Assembly (NCBI GenBank): GCA_963682175.1
Contig: OY821772.1
Coordinates: 49,746,925-49,810,924 of the forward strand
Source of the DNA: Triglochin maritima
Taxonomy: Eukaryota > Streptophyta > Magnoliopsida > Alismatales > Juncaginaceae
Reading direction: 5' to 3'
Length of the DNA: 64,000 nucleotides
Below, piece after piece: positions 24,380 to 36,700 of the stretch. Numbering within the stretch: the stretch's first letter is position 1; every line of letters starts with the position of its first letter. The position numbers were made by a program, and so were the translations under genes. Under the pieces are notes generated by a model, which did no database searches, had not been told where the DNA came from, and was given only the letters and a program-made list of their open reading frames with translations.

Positions 24380-24556
24380 TCACTTCGGAAGAAGTACTAG
24401 TTTAACATTTTCGTCGTATAATATCCAGTCGTGTCATCTGACACATCAAAAAAATATAGAAATAATTTCATTTTTAATAGCAGAGGTTTTTTAGCGAAAT
24501 TCGTGTGCTATATATAGCCTTTGGTTTTTTGCTAAATAGGGAAACATCTAAAAATC
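24380..24556 (+). repeat. Octamer monomer B
   Basis: B has CACTTCGGAAGAAGTACTAG, which replaces CGGACGCATCAG and holds overlapping ScaI (AGTACT) and SpeI (ACTAGT) sequences. It is also the only monomer with TTTAATAGCAGAGG and TTTTTTAGCG instead of ACTGAGGGTTTTTACCG. At 177 bp it is the longest monomer of the unit. Confidence 0.9.
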
Positions 24557-24726
24557 TCTCTTCGGACGCATCAGTTTAACATTTTCGTCGTATAATATCC
24601 AGTCGTGTCGTCTGACACATCAAAAAACAAAGAAAAGTGCCATTTTCAAAAACTGGGGGTCTTTACAGAAATTCGTGTTCTATAGCCATTGGGTTTTTTT
24701 GCCAAAAATGGAAATATCTAAAAATC
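24557..24726 (+). repeat. Octamer monomer C
   Basis: Closest to the general consensus at its start (TCTTCGGACGCATCAG). It carries GTCGTGTCGTCTGACAC, in which one base of the usual GTGTCA-TC-TGACAC dyad is changed, and ACTGGGGGTCTTTACAG. It is 170 bp. Confidence 0.88.
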
Positions 24727-24896
24727 TCTTTTTGGATGCATCAGTTTAACATTTTCGTCGTATAATATCCAGTCATGTCATCTGACACACCAAAAAATAT
24801 AGAAAAAAGTGCCATTTTCAATAACTAAGGGTTTTACCGAAATTCGTGTGCTATAGCCTTCGGTTTTTTTGCTAACAAGAGAAATGTCTACAAATC
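24727..24896 (+). repeat. Octamer monomer D
   Basis: Marked by CTTTTTGGATGCATCAG, TCATGTCATCTGACACACC, AAAAAATATAG and TTTTCAATAACTAAGGG. It is 170 bp. D is the first monomer of the D-E-F triplet repeated in the two 11-mer units. Confidence 0.88.
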
Positions 24897-25060
24897 TCTC
24901 TTCTAACGCATCAGTTTAACATTTTCGTCGTACAATATCCAGTCGTGTCACACATCAAAAAATAAAGAAAAAGTGTCATTTTTAAAAACTGAGGGTTTTA
25001 GCGAAATTCGTGTGCTATAGCCTTCGGTTTTTTTGCTAAAAAGAGAAATGTCTACAAATC
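24897..25060 (+). repeat. Octamer monomer E
   Basis: Marked by CTCTTCTAACGCATCAG, CGTCGTACAATATCCAG and GTCGTGTCACACATC. The last lacks five bases (TCTGA) of the normal GTGTCATCTGACAC, removing the dyad. At 164 bp it is the shortest octamer monomer, and it is the one missing as a separate monomer from the heptamer. Confidence 0.88.
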
Positions 25061-25234
25061 TCTCTTCTAACGCATCAGTTTAAAATTTTCGTAGTAGAAT
25101 ATCCAGTCCTGTCATCTGACCGATCAAAACGTAAAGAAGACGTGTCATTTTTAAAAACTGATGGTTTTTACCAAAATTCGTGTGCTATATATTGCCATTG
25201 GTTTTTTTGCCAAAAATGGAAATATCTAAAAATC
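25061..25234 (+). repeat. Octamer monomer F
   Basis: Begins like E (CTCTTCTAACGCATCAG), then diverges with TTTAAAATTTTCGTAGTAGA, CCTGTCATCTGACCGATC and AAAACGTAAAGAAGACGTG. It is 174 bp. Its right part reappears in the heptamer's hybrid monomer. Confidence 0.88.
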
Positions 25235-25405
25235 ACTCTTCGGCCGCATCAGTTTAACATTTTCGTCGTATAATATCCGATCGTGTCATCTGACACATCA
25301 AAAAATAAAGAAAAACTGCCATTTTTAAAAACTGAGGGTTTCTACCGAAATTCGTGTGCTATATGTATGGGTTTTTTTTGCCAAAAAGGGAAATATCTAA
25401 AAATC
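25235..25405 (+). repeat. Octamer monomer G
   Basis: Marked by ACTCTTCGGCCGCATCAG, containing one EagI sequence (CGGCCG), then ATATCCGATCGTGTCATC and GAAAAACTGCCATTTTT. It is 171 bp. The intact GTGTCA-TC-TGACAC dyad is present in most units; in some the next base run reads ACAGATC instead of ACACATC. Confidence 0.88.
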
Positions 25406-25576
25406 CCTTTTCGGACGCATCAGTTTAACATTTTCGTCGTACAATATCCCGCCGTGTCATCTGACACATCAAAATTAATAAAAAAAAAGTGTCATTTTTA
25501 AAAACTGATGGTTTTTACCGAAATTCGTGTGATAGAGCATTTGGTTTTTTGCGAAATAGGGAAATATCTAGAAATG
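25406..25576 (+). repeat. Octamer monomer H
   Basis: Marked by CCCTTTTCGGACGCATCAG, TACAATATCCCGCCGTG, CACATCAAAATTAATAAA and GTGATAGAGCATTTGG. It is 171 bp. The nineteenth unit ends just where this monomer would begin. Confidence 0.88.
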
Positions 25577-26942
25577 TCTCTTAGGAAGCATCAGTTTTAA
25601 ATTTTAGTCGTATAATATCCAATCGTGTCATCTGACCCATCAAAAAATAAACAAATAGTGCCATTTTTAAAAACTGAGGGTTTTTACCGAAATTCGTGTG
25701 CTACAGCCTTTGGTTTTTTGCTAAATAGGGAAATATCTAAAAATCTCACTTCGGAAGAAGTACTAGTTTAACATTTTCGTCGTATAATATCCAGTCGTGT
25801 CATCTGACACATCAAAAAAATATAGAAATAATTTCATTTTTAATAGCAGAGGTTTTTTAGCGAAATTCGTGTGCTATATATAGCCTTTGGTTTTTTGCTA
25901 AATAGGGAAACATCTAAAAATCTCTCTTCGGACGCATCAGTTTAACATTTTCGTCGTATAATATCCAGTCGTGTCGTCTGACACATCAAAAAACAAAGAA
26001 AAGTGCCATTTTCAAAAACTGGGGGTCTTTACAGAAATTCGTGTTCTATAGCCATTGGGTTTTTTTGCCAAAAATGGAAATATCTAAAAATCTCTTTTTG
26101 GATGCATCAGTTTAACATTTTCGTCGTATAATATCCAGTCATGTCATCTGACACACCAAAAAATATAGAAAAAAGTGCCATTTTCAATAACTAAGGGTTT
26201 TACCGAAATTCGTGTGCTATAGCCTTCGGTTTTTTTGCTAACAAGAGAAATGTCTACAAATCTCTCTTCTAACGCATCAGTTTAACATTTTCGTCGTACA
26301 ATATCCAGTCGTGTCACACATCAAAAAATAAAGAAAAAGTGTCATTTTTAAAAACTGAGGGTTTTAGCGAAATTCGTGTGCTATAGCCTTCGGTTTTTTT
26401 GCTAAAAAGAGAAATGTCTACAAATCTCTCTTCTAACGCATCAGTTTAAAATTTTCGTAGTAGAATATCCAGTCCTGTCATCTGACCGATCAAAACGTAA
26501 AGAAGACGTGTCATTTTTAAAAACTGATGGTTTTTACCAAAATTCGTGTGCTATATATTGCCATTGGTTTTTTTGCCAAAAATGGAAATATCTAAAAATC
26601 ACTCTTCGGCCGCATCAGTTTAACATTTTCGTCGTATAATATCCGATCGTGTCATCTGACACATCAAAAAATAAAGAAAAACTGCCATTTTTAAAAACTG
26701 AGGGTTTCTACCGAAATTCGTGTGCTATATGTATGGGTTTTTTTTGCCAAAAAGGGAAATATCTAAAAATCCCTTTTCGGACGCATCAGTTTAACATTTT
26801 CGTCGTACAATATCCCGCCGTGTCATCTGACACATCAAAATTAATAAAAAAAAAGTGTCATTTTTAAAAACTGATGGTTTTTACCGAAATTCGTCTGATA
26901 GAGCATTTGGTTTTTTGCGAAATAGGGAAATATCTAGAAATG

Positions 26943-29900
26943 TCTCTTAGGAAGCATCAGTTTTAAATTTTAGTCGTATAATATCCAATCGTGTCATCTG
27001 ACCCATCAAAAAATAAAGAAATAGTGCCATTTTTAAAAACTGAGGGTTTTTACCGAAATTCGTGTGCTACAGCCTTTGGTTTTTTGCTAAATAGGGAAAT
27101 ATCTAAAAATCTCACTTCGGAAGAAGTACTAGTTTAACATTTTCGTCGTATAATATCCAGTCGTGTCATCTGACACATCAAAAAAATATAGAAATAATTT
27201 CATTTTTATAGCAGAGGTTTTTTAGCGAAATTCGTGTGCTATATATAGCCTTTGGTTTTTTGCTAAATAGGGAAACATCTAAAAATCTCTCTTCGGACGC
27301 ATCAGTTTAACATTTTCGTCGTATAATATCCAGTCGTGTCGTCTGACACATCAAAAAACAAAGAAAAGTGCCATTTTCAAAAACTGGGGGTCTTTACAGA
27401 AATTCGTGTTCTATAGCCATTGGGTTTTTTTGCCAAAAATGGAAATATCTAAAAATCTCTTTTTGGATGCATCAGTTTAACATTTTCGTCGTATAATATC
27501 CAGTCATGTCATCTGACATACCAAAAAATATAGAAAAAGTGCCATTTTCAATAACTAAGGGTTTTACCGAAATTCGTGTGCTATAGCCTTCGGTTTTTTT
27601 GCTAACAAGAGAAATGTCTACAAATCTCTCTTCTAACGCATCAGTTTAACATTTTCGTCGTACAATATCCAGTCGTGTCACACATCAAAAAATAAAGAAA
27701 AAGTGTCATTTTTAAAAACTGAGGGTTTTAGCGAAATTCGTGTGCTATAGCCTTCGGTTTTTTTGCTAAAAAGAGAAATGTCTACAAATCTCTCTTCTAA
27801 CGCATCAGTTTAAAATTTTCGTAGTAGAATATCCAGTCCTGTCATCTGACCGATCAAAACGTAAAGAAGACGTGTCATTTTTAAAAACTGATGGTTTTTA
27901 CCAAAATTCGTGTGCTATATATTGCCATTGGTTTTTTTGCCAAAAATGGAAATATCTAAAAATCACTCTTCGGCCGCATCAGTTTAACATTTTCGTCGTA
28001 TAATATCCGATCGTGTCATCTGACACATCAAAAAATAAAGAAAAACTGCCATTTTTAAAAACTGAGGGTTTCTACCGAAATTCGTGTGCTATATGTATGG
28101 GTTTTTTTTGCCAAAAAGGGAAATATCTAAAAATCCCTTTTCGGACGCATCAGTTTAACATTTTCGTCGTACAATATCCCGCCGTGTCATCTGACACATC
28201 AAAATTAATAAAAAAAAAGTGTCATTTTTAAAACTGATGGTTTTTACCGAAATTCGTCTGATAGAGCATTTGGTTTTTTGCGAAATAGGGAAATATCTAG
28301 AAATGTCTCTTAGGAAGCATCAGTTTTAAATTTTCGTCGTATAATATCCAATCGTGTCATCTGACCCATCAAAAAATAAAGAAATAGTGCCATTTTTAAA
28401 AACTGAGGGTTTTTACCGAAATTCGTGTGCTACAGCCTTTGGTTTTTTGCTAAATAGGGAAATATCTAAAAATCTCACTTCGGAAGAAGTACTAGTTTAA
28501 CATTTTCGTCGTATAATATCCAGTCGTGTCATCTGACACATCAAAAAAATATAGAAATAATTTCATTTTTATAGCAGAGGTTTTTTAGCGAAATTCGTGT
28601 GCTATATATAGCCTTTGGTTTTTTGCTAAATAGGGAAACATCTAAAAATCTCTCTTCGGACGCATCAGTTTAACATTTTCGTCGTATAATATCCAGTCGT
28701 GTCGTCTGACACATCAAAAAACAAAGAAAAGTGCCATTTTCAAAAACTGGGGGTCTTTACAGAAATTCGTGTTCTATAGCCATTGGGTTTTTTTGCCAAA
28801 AATGGAAATATCTAAAAATCTCTTTTTGGATGCATCAGTTTAACATTTTCGTCGTATAATATCCAGTCATGTCATCTGACATACCAAAAAATATAGAAAA
28901 AGTGCCATTTTCAATAACTAAGGGTTTTACCGAAATTCGTGTGCTATAGCCTTCGGTTTTTTTGCTAACAAGAGAAATGTCTACAAATCTCTCTTCTAAC
29001 GCATCAGTTTAACATTTTCGTCGTACAATATCCAGTCGTGTCACACATCAAAAAATAAAGAAAAAGTGTCATTTTTAAAAACTGAGGGTTTTAGCGAAAT
29101 TCGTGTGCTATAGCCTTCGGTTTTTTTGCTAAAAAGAGAAATGTCTACAAATCTCTCTTCTAACGCATCAGTTTAAAATTTTCGTAGTAGAATATCCAGT
29201 CCTGTCATCTGACCGATCAAAACGTAAAGAAGACGTGTCATTTTTAAAAACTGATGGTTTTTACCAAAATTCGTGTGCTATATATTGCCATTGGTTTTTT
29301 TGCCAAAAATGGAAATATCTAAAAATCACTCTTCGGCCGCATCAGTTTAACATTTTCGTCGTATAATATCCGATCGTGTCATCTGACACATCAAAAAATA
29401 AAGAAAAACTGCCATTTTTAAAAACTGAGGGTTTCTACCGAAATTCGTGTGCTATATGTATGGGTTTTTTTTGCCAAAAAGGGAAATATCTAAAAATCCC
29501 TTTTCGGACGCATCAGTTTAACATTTTCGTCGTACAATATCCCGCCGTGTCATCTGACACATCAAAATTAATAAAAAAAAGTGTCATTTTTAAAAACTGA
29601 TGGTTTTTACCGAAATTCGTCTGATAGAGCATTTGGTTTTTTGCGAAATAGGGAAATATCTAGAAATGTCTCTTAGGAAGCATCAGTTTTAAATTTTCGT
29701 CGTATAATATCCAATCGTGTCATCTGACCCATCAAAAAATAAAGAAATAGTGCCATTTTTAAAAACTGAGGGTTTTTACCGAAATTCGTGTGCTACAGCC
29801 TTTGGTTTTTTGCTAAATAGGGAAATATCTAAAAATCTCACTTCGGAAGAAGTACTAGTTTAACATTTTCGTCGTATAATATCCAGTCGTGTCATCTGAC

Positions 29901-31032
29901 ACATCAAAAAAATATAGAAATAATTTCATTTTTATAGCAGAGGTTTTTTAGCGAAATTCGTGTGCTATATATAGCCTTTGGTTTTTTGCTAAATAGGGAA
30001 ACATCTAAAAATCTCTCTTCGGACGCATCAGTTTAACATTTTCGTCGTATAATATCCAGTCGTGTCGTCTGACACATCAAAAAACAAAGAAAAGTGCCAT
30101 TTTCAAAAACTGGGGGTCTTTACAGAAATTCGTGTTCTATAGCCATTGGGTTTTTTTGCCAAAAATGGAAATATCTAAAAATCTCTTTTTGGATGCATCA
30201 GTTTAACATTTTCGTCGTATAATATCCAGTCATGTCATCTGACACACCAAAAAATATAGAAAAAAGTGCCATTTTCAATAACTAAGGGTTTTACCGAAAT
30301 TCGTGTGCTATAGCCTTCGGTTTTTTTGCTAACAAGAGAAATGTCTACAAATCTCTCTTCTAACGCATCAGTTTAACATTTTCGTCGTACAATATCCAGT
30401 CGTGTCACACATCAAAAAATAAAGAAAAAGTGTCATTTTTAAAAACTGAGGGTTTTAGCGAAATTCGTGTGCTATAGCCTTCGGTTTTTTTGCTAAAAAG
30501 AGAAATGTCTACAAATCTCTCTTCTAACGCATCAGTTTAAAATTTTCGTAGTAGAATATCCAGTCCTGTCATCTGACCGATCAAAACGTAAAGAAGACGT
30601 GTCATTTTTAAAAACTGATGGTTTTTACCAAAATTCGTGTGCTATATATTGCCATTGGTTTTTTTGCCAAAAATGGAAATATCTAAAAATCACTCTTCGG
30701 CCGCATCAGTTTAACATTTTCGTCGTATAATATCCGATCGTGTCATCTGACACATCAAAAAATAAAGAAAAACTGCCATTTTTAAAAACTGAGGGTTTCT
30801 ACCGAAATTCGTGTGCTATATGTATGGGTTTTTTTTGCCAAAAAGGGAAATATCTAAAAATCCCTTTTCGGACGCATCAGTTTAACATTTTCGTCGTACA
30901 ATATCCCGCCGTGTCATCTGACACATCAAAATTAATAAAAAAAAAGTGTCATTTTTAAAACTGATGGTTTTTACCGAAATTCGTCTGATAGAGCATTTGG
31001 TTTTTTGCGAAATAGGGAAATATCTAGAAATG
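26943..31032 (+). repeat. Octamer units 4-6
   Basis: Three units (1,363, 1,363 and 1,364 bp) that share a one-base loss in B (TTTTTATAGCAGAGG instead of TTTTTAATAGCAGAGG; 27,204, 28,568 and 29,931) and CGTCTGATAGAG between H and A. Units 4 and 5 also share CTGACATACC in D (27,514 and 28,876). A reverts from TTTAGTCG to TTTTCGTCG between units 4 and 5. Confidence 0.88.
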
Positions 31033-33762
31033 TCTCTTAGGAAGCATCAGTTTTAAATTTTCGTCGTATAATATCCAATCGTGTCATCTGACCCATCAAA
31101 AAATAAAGAAATAGTGCCATTTTTAAAAACTGAGGGTTTTTACCGAAATTCGTGTGCTACAGCCTTTGGTTTTTTGCTAAATAGGGAAATATCTAAAAAT
31201 CTCACTTCGGAAGAAGTACTAGTTTAACATTTTCGTCGTATAATATCCAGTCGTGTCATCTGACACATCAAAAAAATATAGAAATAATTTCATTTTTAAT
31301 AGCAGAGGTTTTTTAGCGAAATTCGTGTGCTATATATAGCCTTTGGTTTTTTGCTAAATAGGGAAACATCTAAAAATCTCTCTTCGGACGCATCAGTTTA
31401 ACATTTTCGTCGTATAATATCCAGTCGTGTCGTCTGACACATCAAAAAACAAAGAAAAGTGCCATTTTCAAAAACTGGGGGTCTTTACAGAAATTCGTGT
31501 TCTATAGCCATTGGTTTTTTTTGCCAAAAATGGAAATATCTAAAAATCTCTTTTTGGATGCATCAGTTTAACATTTTCGTCGTATAATATCCAGTCATGT
31601 CATCTGACACACCAAAAAATATAGAAAAAAGTGCCATTTTCAATAACTAAGGGTTTTACCGAAATTCGTGTGCTATAGCCTTCGGTTTTTTTGCTAACAA
31701 GAGAAATGTCTACAAATCTCTCTTCTAACGCATCAGTTTAACATTTTCGTCGTACAATATCCAGTCGTGTCACACATCAAAAAATAAAGAAAAAGTGTCA
31801 TTTTTAAAAACTGAGGGTTTTAGCGAAATTCGTGTGCTATAGCCTTCGGTTTTTTTGCTAAAAAGAGAAATGTCTACAAATCTCTCTTCTAACGCATCAG
31901 TTTAAAATTTTCGTAGTAGAATATCCAGTCCTGTCATCTGACCGATCAAAACGTAAAGAAGACGTGTCATTTTTAAAAACTGATGGTTTTTACCAAAATT
32001 CGTGTGCTATATATTGCCATTGGTTTTTTTGCCAAAAATGGAAATATCTAAAAATCACTCTTCGGCCGCATCAGTTTAACATTTTCGTCGTATAATATCC
32101 GATCGTGTCATCTGACACATCAAAAAATAAAGAAAAACTGCCATTTTTAAAAACTGAGGGTTTCTACCGAAATTCGTGTGCTATATGTATGGGTTTTTTT
32201 TGCCAAAAAGGGAAATATCTAAAAATCCCTTTTCGGACGCATCAGTTTAACATTTTCGTCGTACAATATCCCGCCGTGTCATCTGACACATCAAAATTAA
32301 TAAAAAAAAGTGTCATTTTTAAAAACTGATGGTTTTTACCGAAATTCGTCTGATAGAGCATTTGGTTTTTTGCGAAATAGGGAAATATCTAGAAATGTCT
32401 CTTAGGAAGCATCAGTTTTAAATTTTCGTCGTATAATATCCAATCGTGTCATCTGACCCATCAAAAAATAAAGAAATAGTGCCATTTTTAAAAACTGAGG
32501 GTTTTTACCGAAATTCGTGTGCTACAGCCTTTGGTTTTTTGCTAAATAGGGAAATATCTAAAAATCTCACTTCGGAAGAAGTACTAGTTTAACATTTTCG
32601 TCGTATAATATCCAGTCGTGTCATCTGACACATCAAAAAAATATAGAAATAATTTCATTTTTAATAGCAGAGGTTTTTTAGCGAAATTCGTGTGCTATAT
32701 ATAGCCTTTGGTTTTTTGCTAAATAGGGAAACATCTAAAAATCTCTCTTCGGACGCATCAGTTTAACATTTTCGTCGTATAATATCCAGTCGTGTCGTCT
32801 GACACATCAAAAAACAAAGAAAAGTGCCATTTTCAAAAACTGGGGGTCTTTACAGAAATTCGTGTTCTATAGCCATTGGGTTTTTTTGCCAAAAATGGAA
32901 ATATCTAAAAATCTCTTTTTGGATGCATCAGTTTAACATTTTCGTCGTATAATATCCAGTCATGTCATCTGACACACCAAAAAATATAGAAAAAGTGCCA
33001 TTTTCAATAACTAAGGGTTTTACCGAAATTCGTGTGCTATAGCCTTCGGTTTTTTTGCTAACAAGAGAAATGTCTACAAATCTCTCTTCTAACGCATCAG
33101 TTTAACATTTTCGTCGTACAATATCCAGTCGTGTCACACATCAAAAAATAAAGAAAAAGTGTCATTTTTAAAAACTGAGGGTTTTAGCGAAATTCGTGTG
33201 CTATAGCCTTCGGTTTTTTTGCTAAAAAGAGAAATGTCTACAAATCTCTCTTCTAACGCATCAGTTTAAAATTTTCGTAGTAGAATATCCAGTCCTGTCA
33301 TCTGACCGATCAAAACGTAAAGAAGACGTGTCATTTTTAAAAACTGATGGTTTTTACCAAAATTCGTGTGCTATATATTGCCATTGGTTTTTTTGCCAAA
33401 AATGGAAATATCTAAAAATCACTCTTCGGCCGCATCAGTTTAACATTTTCGTCGTATAATATCCGATCGTGTCATCTGACACATCAAAAAATAAAGAAAA
33501 ACTGCCATTTTTAAAAACTGGGGGTTTCTACCGAAATTCGTGTGCTATATGTATGGGTTTTTTTTGCCAAAAAGGGAAATATCTAAAAATCCCTTTTCGG
33601 ACACATCAGTTTAACATTTTCGTCGTACAATATCCCGCCGTGTCATCTGACACATCAAAATTAATAAAAAAAAAGTGTCATTTTTAAAAACTGATGGTTT
33701 TTACCGAAATTCGTGTGATAGAGCATTTGGTTTTTTGCGAAATAGGGAAATATCTAGAAATG
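31033..33762 (+). repeat. Octamer units 7-8
   Basis: Two units of 1,365 bp. B has the longer TTTTTAATAGCAG again. H switches from GGACGCATC (unit 7) to GGACACATC (unit 8), which then persists in most later units. Unit 7 has TTGGTTTTTTTTGCC in D where others have TTGGGTTTTTTTGCC. Confidence 0.88.
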
Positions 33763-36700
33763 TCTCTTAGGAAGCATCAGTTTTAAATTTTCGTCGTATA
33801 ATATCCAATCGTGTCATCTGACCCATCAAAAAATAAAGAAATAGTGTCATTTTTAAAAACTGAGGGTTTTTACCGAAATTCGTGTGCTACAGCCTTTGGT
33901 TTTTTGCTAAATAGGGAAATATCTAAAAATCTCACTTCGGAAGAAGTACTAGTTTAACATTTTCGTCGTATAATATCCAGTCGTGTCATCTGACACATCA
34001 AAAAAATATAGAAATAATTTCATTTTTAATAGCAGAGGTTTTTTAGCGAAATTCGTGTGCTATATATAGCCTTTGGTTTTTTGCTAAATAGGGAAACATC
34101 TAAAAATCTCTCTTCGGACGCATCAGTTTAACATTTTCGTCGTATAATATCCAGTCGTGTCGTCTGACACATCAAAAAACAAAGAAAAGTGCCATTTTCA
34201 AAAACTGGGGGTCTTTACAGAAATTCGTGTTCTATAGCCATTGGGTTTTTTTGCCAAAAATGGAAATATCTAAAAATCTCTTTTTGGATGCATCAGTTTA
34301 ACATTTTCGTCGTATAATATCCAGTCATGTCATCTGACACACCAAAAAATATAGAAAAAGTGCCATTTTCAATAACTAAGGGTTTTACCGAAATTCGTGT
34401 GCTATATATAGCCTTCGGTTTTTTTGCTAACAAGAGAAATGTCTACAAATCTCTCTTCTAACGCATCAGTTTAACATTTTCGTCGTACAATATCCAGTCG
34501 TGTCACACATCAAAAAATAAAGAAAAAGTGTCATTTTTAAAAACTGAGGGTTTTAGCGAAATTCGTGTGCTATAGCCTTCGGTTTTTTTGCTAAAAAGAG
34601 AAATGTCTACAAATCTCTCTTCTAACGCATCAGTTTAAAATTTTCGTAGTAGAATATCCAGTCCTGTCATCTGACCGATCAAAACGTAAAGAAGACGTGT
34701 CATTTTTAAAAACTGATGGTTTTTACCAAAATTCGTGTGCTATATATTGCCATTGGTTTTTTTGCCAAAAATGGAAATATCTAAAAATCACTCTTCGGCC
34801 GCATCAGTTTAACATTTTCGTCGTATAATATCCGATCGTGTCATCTGACACATCAAAAAATAAAGAAAAACTGCCATTTTTAAAAACTGAGGGTTTCTAC
34901 CGAAATTCGTGTGCTATATGTATGGGTTTTTTTTGCCAAAAAGGGAAATATCTAAAAATCCCTTTTCGGACACATCAGTTTAACATTTTCGTCGTACAAT
35001 ATCCCGCCGTGTCATCTGACACATCAAAATTAATAAAAAAAAAGTGTCATTTTTAAAAACTGATGGTTTTTACCGAAATTCGTCTGATAGAGCATTTGGT
35101 TTTTTGCGAAATAGGGAAATATCTAGAAATGTCTCTTAGGAAGCATCAGTTTTAAATTTTCGTCGTATAATATCCAATCGTGTCATCTGACCCATCAAAA
35201 AATAAAGAAATAGTGCCATTTTTAAAAACTGAGGGTTTTTACCGAAATTCGTGTGCTACAGCCTTTGGTTTTTTGCTAAATAGGGAAATATCTAAAAATC
35301 TCACTTCGGAAGAAGTACTAGTTTAACATTTTCGTCGTATAATATCCAGTCGTGTCATCTGACACATCAAAAAAATATAGAAATAATTTCATTTTTAATA
35401 GCAGAGGTTTTTTAGCGAAATTCGTGTGCTATATATAGCCTTTGGTTTTTTGCTAAATAGGGAAACATCTAAAAATCTCTCTTCGGACGCATCAGTTTAA
35501 CATTTTCGTCGTATAATATCCAGTCGTGTCGTCTGACACATCAAAAAACAAAGAAAAGTGCCATTTTCAAAAACTGGGGGTCTTTACAGAAATTCGTGTT
35601 CTATAGCCATTGGGTTTTTTTGCCAAAAATGGAAATATCTAAAAATCTCTTTTTGGATGCATCAGTTTAACATTTTCGTCGTATAATATCCAGTCATGTC
35701 ATCTGATACACCAAAAAATATAGAAAAAGTGCCATTTTCAATAACTAAGGGTTTTACCGAAATTCGTGTGCTATATATAGCCTTCGGTTTTTTTGCTAAC
35801 AAGAGAAATGTCTACAAATCTCTCTTCTAACGCATCAGTTTAACATTTTCGTCGTACAATATCCAGTCGTGTCACACATCAAAAAATAAAGAAAAAGTGT
35901 CATTTTTAAAAACTGAGGGTTTTAGCGAAATTCGTGTGCTATAGCCTTCGGTTTTTTTGCTAAAAAGAGAAATGTCTACAAATCTCTCTTCTAACGCATC
36001 AGTTTAAAATTTTCGTAGTAGAATATCCAGTCCTGTCATCTGACCGATCAAAACGTAAAGAAGACGTGTCATTTTTAAAAACTGATGGTTTTTACCAAAA
36101 TTCGTGTGCTATATATTGCCATTGGTTTTTTTGCCAAAAATGGAAATATCTAAAAATCACTCTTCGGCCGCATCAGTTTAACATTTTCGTCGTATAATAT
36201 CCGATCGTGTCATCTGACAGATCAAAAAATAAAGAAAAACTGCCATTTTTAAAAACTGAGGGTTTCTACCGAAATTCGTGTGCTATATGTATGGGTTTTT
36301 TTTGCCAAAAAGGGAAATATCTAAAAATCCCTTTTCGGACACATCAGTTTAACATTTTCGTCGTACAATATCCCGCCGTGTCATCTGACACATCAAAATT
36401 AATAAAAAAAAAGTGTCATTTTTAAAAACTGATGGTTTTTACCGAAATTCGTCTGATAGAGCATTTGGTTTTTTGCGAAATAGGGAAATATCTAGAAATG
36501 TCTCTTAGGAAGCATCAGTTTTAAATTTTCGTCGTATAATATCCAATCGTGTCATCTGACCCATCAAAAAATAAAGAAATAGTGCCATTTTTAAAAACTG
36601 AGGGTTTTTACCGAAATTCGTGTGCTACAGCCTTTGGTTTTTTGCTAAATAGGGAAATATCTAAAAATCTCACTTCGGAAGAAGTACTAGTTTAACATTT

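Larger units (their letters stand above)
24211..26942 (+). repeat. Octamer units 2-3
   Basis: Two units of 1,366 bp sharing TTTTAGTCGTATAAT in A (24,234 and 25,600), AAACAAATAGTG in A, and six A in TATAGAAAAAAGTG in D. H keeps GGACGCATCAG. The reference monomers A-H are given from unit 2. Confidence 0.9.
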